Assembly (NCBI RefSeq): GCF_032854445.1
Contig: NC_088299.1
Coordinates: 4,251,001 to 4,315,000, forward strand
DNA from: Liolophura sinensis
Lineage: Eukaryota > Mollusca > Polyplacophora > Chitonida > Chitonidae
Length of the DNA: 64,000 nt
Direction of reading: 5' to 3'
Part shown: positions 60,701 to 64,000 of the stretch, in pieces
How the letters are laid out: every line of letters begins with the position of its first letter
Position numbering within the stretch: the stretch's first letter is position 1
The notes under the pieces: generated by a model
The model's input: the letters and a program-made list of their open reading frames with translations, nothing else
The model's database searches: none
Told to the model about the DNA's origin: nothing
Position numbers and translations under genes: made by a program

Positions 60701-62917
60701 ATAGTCAGAGTACCATGCGGTCTTTTCTTGTGCAACCTGCGCTTACTGGTCCCTCACAGAGTGGCAAACATAGGCATTTTCCCTTATGCTTTAGCTTGTA
60801 GATTTTACCTTTGCTGGCAAAATCATGTGATCTCCAACTCCCTTGCTGTTGTAAATTCAAGAATTGTATTAATAAATTCTTTTCTTTTATTTTGTAGGTT
60901 CTAACCTCTCTTCCAACTGCCTCACCGTGGGCTATTCCCCCTGAGGAGCTGGCCAAGAGGAAGGACTTCAGGCAGCATTGTATCTTCACAATTGATCCTG
61001 CCACAGCCAGGGATCTGGATGATGCCCTGTCCTGTGAAGATTTGGGCAATGGTCAGTGTCTGCTGTCCTGAATTACAATAACATTTCAGAAGCCATCAGT
61101 ATTGTAGATCAGACCTTGTGGAAACCTTGTGTTTATTCCAAATTCTCTCTGATGGTAGGCTTTGGCGTTCAAAGAGGAAAGTGCTTTAGCCACTTTTATG
61201 ATACCCATGATAAACATAATGAACAGTATGGGAGTTTGCGAGTTCGAACTCTTTTGTCAGTTAAATTAAGAAGAGTCCTACTGTATTATGTGATTCTGTA
61301 ATATGGAAAATGTAAGGTAAGTTTCAATGACAGTAATATGCCAATCACCAGTTTTGCTGTAGTCTGGAGTCTTAAATGACACCTCTTTCTTTCCGGAATT
61401 TCTTAAGTTCAGAAATATTCAGCTTCCCAGTTTTCTCCATTGTTGGTGTACTCTAAGTAAAATTTTGTGAAACTTTTTGTGTTTCAGATGCCCATGTAAA
61501 TGTAATCAAAAATGCTTGCATAACATTTGTCAGGCCACATGGTTACAGTAGGATTGTTTTTTTTTTTTTTTACCTTCAGCGATTAAGACCTTGAACTCGA
61601 AACTCCCAGTTTGTTTATTTCTCATGTGAAAAGGGTCAGGAAGAACAAAAAAAGTTCAACCATGACTGTTGTTTGATTTTGACGTTAAAATATTTTCTGT
61701 CTGTGTTTTGCAGGTTTGTTTGAGGTCGGAGTTCATATTGCTGATGTAACATACTTTCTCCAGGAAGATACTGACTTGGATGAATTAGCATCTCGTAGAG
61801 CCACTAGTGTATATCTTGTTCAGAAGGTGTGTAGTTTACATTTTTCAGTCATATGAGAATGGTTGTATTCAGTTTTCACACTGTTTACAATTTGTGAATA
61901 ATATTTTTAGACTTTAATACAGGATAGAAATGTATTGTGGATGCACTAATGATTTTTTATCCCAACTGAGCATAAAGTCACTTGGCCCCCTGTTTACGCT
62001 TTAGGCTGTTTCTTTCAATACGTATTTCAACTTGTGGTAATAAAATTTTAATTGTTTTATACCATGTCCCCTTCCATTATTTTAGCTGAAATTTGTTCTA
62101 CACTAACTGATCCAGGATTTACATTGTGAAGCAATATTTTGACCATGTCACATCATAAATAACAATTTTAAAGACATTTAAATTTTATTTAATTTTACTT
62201 GTCACCTGACGCTTTCAGCGCCAGTGATTGGCCAAGTTTATAAGGGCTTCTTCAACATGGCTACTTGGAGTGAATTGTCCGTCAGTGCCATTTCCCCAGT
62301 ACTGAACTTCATCTTCTCGGCTTTCAAAACTTTATGGAATAGTTTAAATATTTCTCTGTGATAACTGTGTCCTTAATCCTTTTTTCTATTTATATATAGT
62401 GGCAGACTTAATGTTCACTTTAAGATCGCATTATGATCCAAGAACCAACATCACAAAGCTGTCTCAGACTTGTGGTATTATTTCAGACCGTGAGTTTAAT
62501 ATTTAACACCAATTTTCAAATTTATCACGTTTACCAAGACAATCTTGCAGCATTGAACTAAAAATTCCTGAGGTAGGTCACAATTTTAGCACAGTAAACT
62601 ATTTTGAAGTTAAGACTAAGTTACCAGCGGGGAGATGTTAAGATGTAAGTCTAAGACAGCTTCATGGGGGCCTGAACTTCCTACTGGTGGAAATGCATTG
62701 TACGTGTACTTATAAATCTGAGCAGATTCAAGTTGATCAGTCACCCAGCCACAGGGTGCGGTAATCGTTATCTCCCTTGTGAAGATATCTCCCCTCGACT
62801 ATATTGCAGGTTGTGCCAATGTTACCTCGCCTGCTGTGTGAGGAACTGTGTAGTCTTAATCCAGACCAGGATCGCCTGACTTTCTCAGTCATCTGGCACA
62901 TGAATGAAAATGCTGAG
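47512..62917 (+). CDS. DIS3L2: DIS3-like exonuclease 2, exons 1-16 (3' part outside window)
   Basis: Cytoplasmic 3'-5' exoribonuclease that in animals degrades oligouridylated RNAs such as pre-let-7. Exons: 47512-47521, 48093-48247, 50095-50164, 50767-50879, 51898-51967, 52158-52477, 53015-53083, 54361-54414, 54966-55067, 56464-57033, 57634-57781, 58608-58695, 59300-59399, 60898-61051, 61714-61826, 62810-62917; phases agree throughout, giving about 748 codons. Exons 7-9 match the first cold-shock domain ([38 protein letters not shown]), exons 11-13 the second ([35 protein letters not shown]), and exons 14-16 the start of RNB. Catalytic aspartates lie in [14 protein letters not shown] (656, 662, 664, 665), followed by [12 protein letters not shown] and [24 protein letters not shown]. 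There is no PIN domain, which fits DIS3L2 rather than DIS3. The N-terminus before the first cold-shock domain is about 250 residues, far longer than in vertebrates. The rest of RNB and S1 lie beyond 64000. Confidence 0.93.
48305..48452 (+). repeat. SINE-1 copy in DIS3L2 intron 2, degenerate
   Basis: Contains weak body matches ('cctacagatggtcgggggta', 'gattcttgagtacgacgta') and an AT-rich tail. Confidence 0.5.
50608..50748 (+). repeat. SINE-1 3' part in DIS3L2 intron 3
   Basis: Contains the 'cataatgctgggggccatcg' block and a long (AAATA)n tail, ending only about 20 bp before exon 4. Confidence 0.75.
51745..51795. repeat. (TA)n/(TATG) microsatellite in DIS3L2 intron 4
   Basis: A TA run interrupted by two G bases. 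Confidence 0.9.
52158..52477 (+). CDS. DIS3L2: DIS3L2 exon 6, 8-residue coding minisatellite
   Basis: About ten 24-bp units encode an 8-residue period near QTPGQREQ, drifting to QTPSQQDR and QTSSHREQ towards the 3' end. The exon opens at a tgtgtag acceptor (phase 1) and ends AAG/GTGGGT (phase 0). The segment is polar, rich in Gln, Arg, Pro and Thr, and expected to be disordered. It precedes the cold-shock domains and has no counterpart in vertebrate DIS3L2 that I know of. Exon start is less certain than exon end. Confidence 0.75.
52634..52780 (+). repeat. SINE-1 3' part in DIS3L2 intron 6
   Basis: Contains 'ttgccagcaacttgcagatgg', the 'cctcccaccataatgctggc' block and an (AAATA)n tail near 52755-52779. 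Confidence 0.8.
53166..53226 (-). repeat. SINE-1 fragment in DIS3L2 intron 7
   Basis: The 'ggttgctggcagaccttccc' block only. Confidence 0.6.
54017..54210 (-). repeat. SINE-1 copy in DIS3L2 intron 7
   Basis: The inverted tail 'tatttatttattttattgg' leads into the body and 'catgagctggacttgaact'. The head is truncated. Confidence 0.8.
54688..54854 (+). repeat. SINE-1 copy in DIS3L2 intron 8
   Basis: Contains 'gcggatggtcgtgggtttcc', the 'ccaccataatgctggccac' block and an AAATA tail. Confidence 0.8.
55125..55362 (+). repeat. SINE-2 copy in DIS3L2 intron 9
   Basis: Contains 'gggatagtgcaacgactggt', 'agtgaagcagcactagataa' and a CACTCACTCA tail. The tRNA-like head is missing. Confidence 0.8.
55730..56395. 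repeat. Interspersed repeat, copy 2 of family S
   Basis: Shares ordered blocks with 39310-39600 ('ttcactcccagattgcagaag', 'gctagcctttgccctacaacgg', 'ctaacatagcataaat') but is longer. It lies in DIS3L2 intron 9 just before exon 10. Confidence 0.5.
56464..57033 (+). CDS. DIS3L2: DIS3L2 exon 10, long linker between cold-shock halves
   Basis: 190 codons follow a 'ggatgtttacag' acceptor. The sequence starts [12 protein letters not shown] and is Ser/Lys/Gln-rich and low in hydrophobic residues, with [15 protein letters not shown] and [10 protein letters not shown] near the end. It occupies the place of the variable linker in vertebrate DIS3L2. The donor at ACG/GTGAAG (57033) is the best in-phase choice; 57060 (GAA/GTCATG) is a weaker alternative adding nine residues. 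The frame stays open to a stop at 57141, so retention of the intron would truncate the protein. Confidence 0.75.
58496..58565 (+). repeat. SINE-1 remnant in DIS3L2 intron 11
   Basis: Degenerate 'cctcccgccataaatctggcc' and 'caatctaataaataatg' blocks remain, close to the exon 12 acceptor. Confidence 0.4.
59832..60691 (+). mobile_element. TTAA-flanked inverted-repeat element in DIS3L2 intron 13
   Basis: The element starts TTAA-agtgaacataa (59832) and ends ttaatgttcact-TTAA (60688-60691). The short terminal inverted repeats lie just inside TTAA tetramers, the target duplicated by piggyBac-type transposases. About 850 bp long with no long open frame, so non-autonomous. Its last ~50 bp are duplicated in tandem (60605-60690, 'gtatatatagtggcagacttaatg' twice with one change). 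It ends about 200 bp before the catalytic exon. Confidence 0.7.
62196..62423 (+). mobile_element. Second TTAA element copy in DIS3L2 intron 15, left-truncated
   Basis: Matches the last ~230 bp of the 59.8-kb element, from 'cacctgacgctttcagcg' to 'atgttcact' followed by TTAA at 62420-62423. The left end is missing. Confidence 0.7.
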
Positions 62918-63610
62918 GTACAGTACAGCTGAATCCTAACCTCAAATCCTCATATTGTCTTGGCTGGATGGTCAGTGCGCTGTCCCTGTATCATACGCCG
63001 ACCATGGGCTGACCTGGTTTACATGATATTTATTTTACTCTCCTGTAAGACTGTAAGGACCTTTCCTAATAAAACCTGTCTTCAGAATGCACCTCTGACA
63101 TGAAATGTATGCATTTGAGATATTATTGTTCATTAACTTTTGCTAAAATTCAAGATATCACAGCACAGCAACATAAAACTCATTCATAGCAAATGTTTGT
63201 GGAGGAACCAGTGGACAAAATTTTCAGCTGATAGTACATTTTGTGCAAAACAAAAACTGCTTCACACTACTGCCACCTCATGGGGTTAAATTTAGTACAT
63301 CACCTCTCCATTAAATTTAGTCTACAGAAGCTAGATGCCATAAAAAACATGGGAGACAAATGAGTCTGAAAATCAATGCTGAAATCAATAAGGGTCGCCA
63401 GTATTCTTTTGAGTTGGCTGTACTGCCATGTTATGCCAAGAGTGCGAAGGGGCCTCGTCAAGCACACCATTTTATCATTGTTATATGTTCTTTCCCAGCT
63501 CATCATAATGATGCCACACTGAAAATGTTACTAGAAACTGGTACATTGTAATGTTGCAGACCCTGTAGACATTGCAGACATTACATTACAGTTAATTTTT
63601 GTCTTGGCAA

Positions 63611-64000
63611 TGATTCAAGGTTCTGCTTTGCACTAGTGCCATGTCATAGAATTAAATTTACACATACATGTAGAACATCTCTGTTGTATTAGCAGTGATT
63701 CAAGGTTCTGCTTTGCACTAGTGCCATGTCACAGAATTAAATTTACGCATACATGTAGTACATCTCTGTTGTATTAGCAGTGATTCAAGGTTCTGCTTTG
63801 CACTAGTGCCATGTCATAGAATTAAATTTACGCATACATGTAGTACATCTCTGTTGTATTAGCATTGATTCAAGGTTCTGCTTCGCACTAGTGCCATGTC
63901 ACAGAATTAAATTTACACATACATGTAGTACATCTCTGTTGTATTAGCAGTGATTCAAGGTTCTGCTTCGCACTAGTGCCATGTCACAGAATTAAATTTA
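63611..64000. repeat. 85-bp tandem repeat, at least 4.6 copies
   Basis: Units begin 'tgattcaaggttctgc' at 63611, 63696, 63781, 63866 and 63951, with few differences between copies. The array continues past the window edge within the DIS3L2 intron after exon 16. Confidence 0.95.

Overview
The window is animal nuclear DNA. Its genes are split by spliceosomal GT-AG introns, coding density is low, and dispersed repeats fill most of the rest. Two tRNA-headed SINE families with AAATA-type or CACTCACT-type tails, minisatellites and decayed retroelements suggest an invertebrate, probably a lophotrochozoan such as a mollusc. That placement is an inference from repeat style and protein character, not a database match.

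Three protein genes can be read exon by exon with consistent splice phases. (1) 18002-21197, plus strand: the C-terminal four exons of an amidohydrolase-superfamily deacetylase of the Atu3266/EF_0837 type. (2) 30403-22031, minus strand: a complete five-exon cytosolic sulfotransferase of 304 residues, which may extend upstream through further in-frame exons out to about 38.8 kb. (3) 47512-62917, plus strand: the first 16 exons of DIS3L2, the 3'-5' exoribonuclease that degrades oligouridylated RNA. DIS3L2 runs off the right edge part-way through its catalytic RNB domain. Genes 1 and 2 converge, with only 833 bp between their stop codons, and a 42-bp minisatellite lies in that gap.

Layout: 1-18.0 kb has no gene I can support and holds SINE fragments, retroelement tails, foldback repeats and C/G-rich tracts. 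18.0-21.2 kb is the deacetylase. 21.2-22.0 kb is the minisatellite. 22.0-30.4 kb is the sulfotransferase, with a decayed LINE in its largest intron and a SINE inserted exactly at one splice acceptor. 30.4-38.8 kb holds candidate upstream exons, a reverse-transcriptase remnant and a foldback element. 38.8-47.5 kb is repeat-rich and includes a decayed Gypsy-type LTR element with nested SINEs. 47.5-64 kb is DIS3L2, whose introns carry SINEs, a TTAA-flanked inverted-repeat element and an 85-bp satellite array.

The three genes belong to unrelated pathways (hydrolysis of small acylated compounds, sulfation, RNA decay), and nothing suggests joint regulation. The most notable observations are the SINE whose target-site duplication doubled a sulfotransferase 3' splice site, the coding minisatellite in an unusually long DIS3L2 N-terminus, and the possible N-terminal extension of the sulfotransferase. 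Repeat boundaries are approximate unless stated otherwise.
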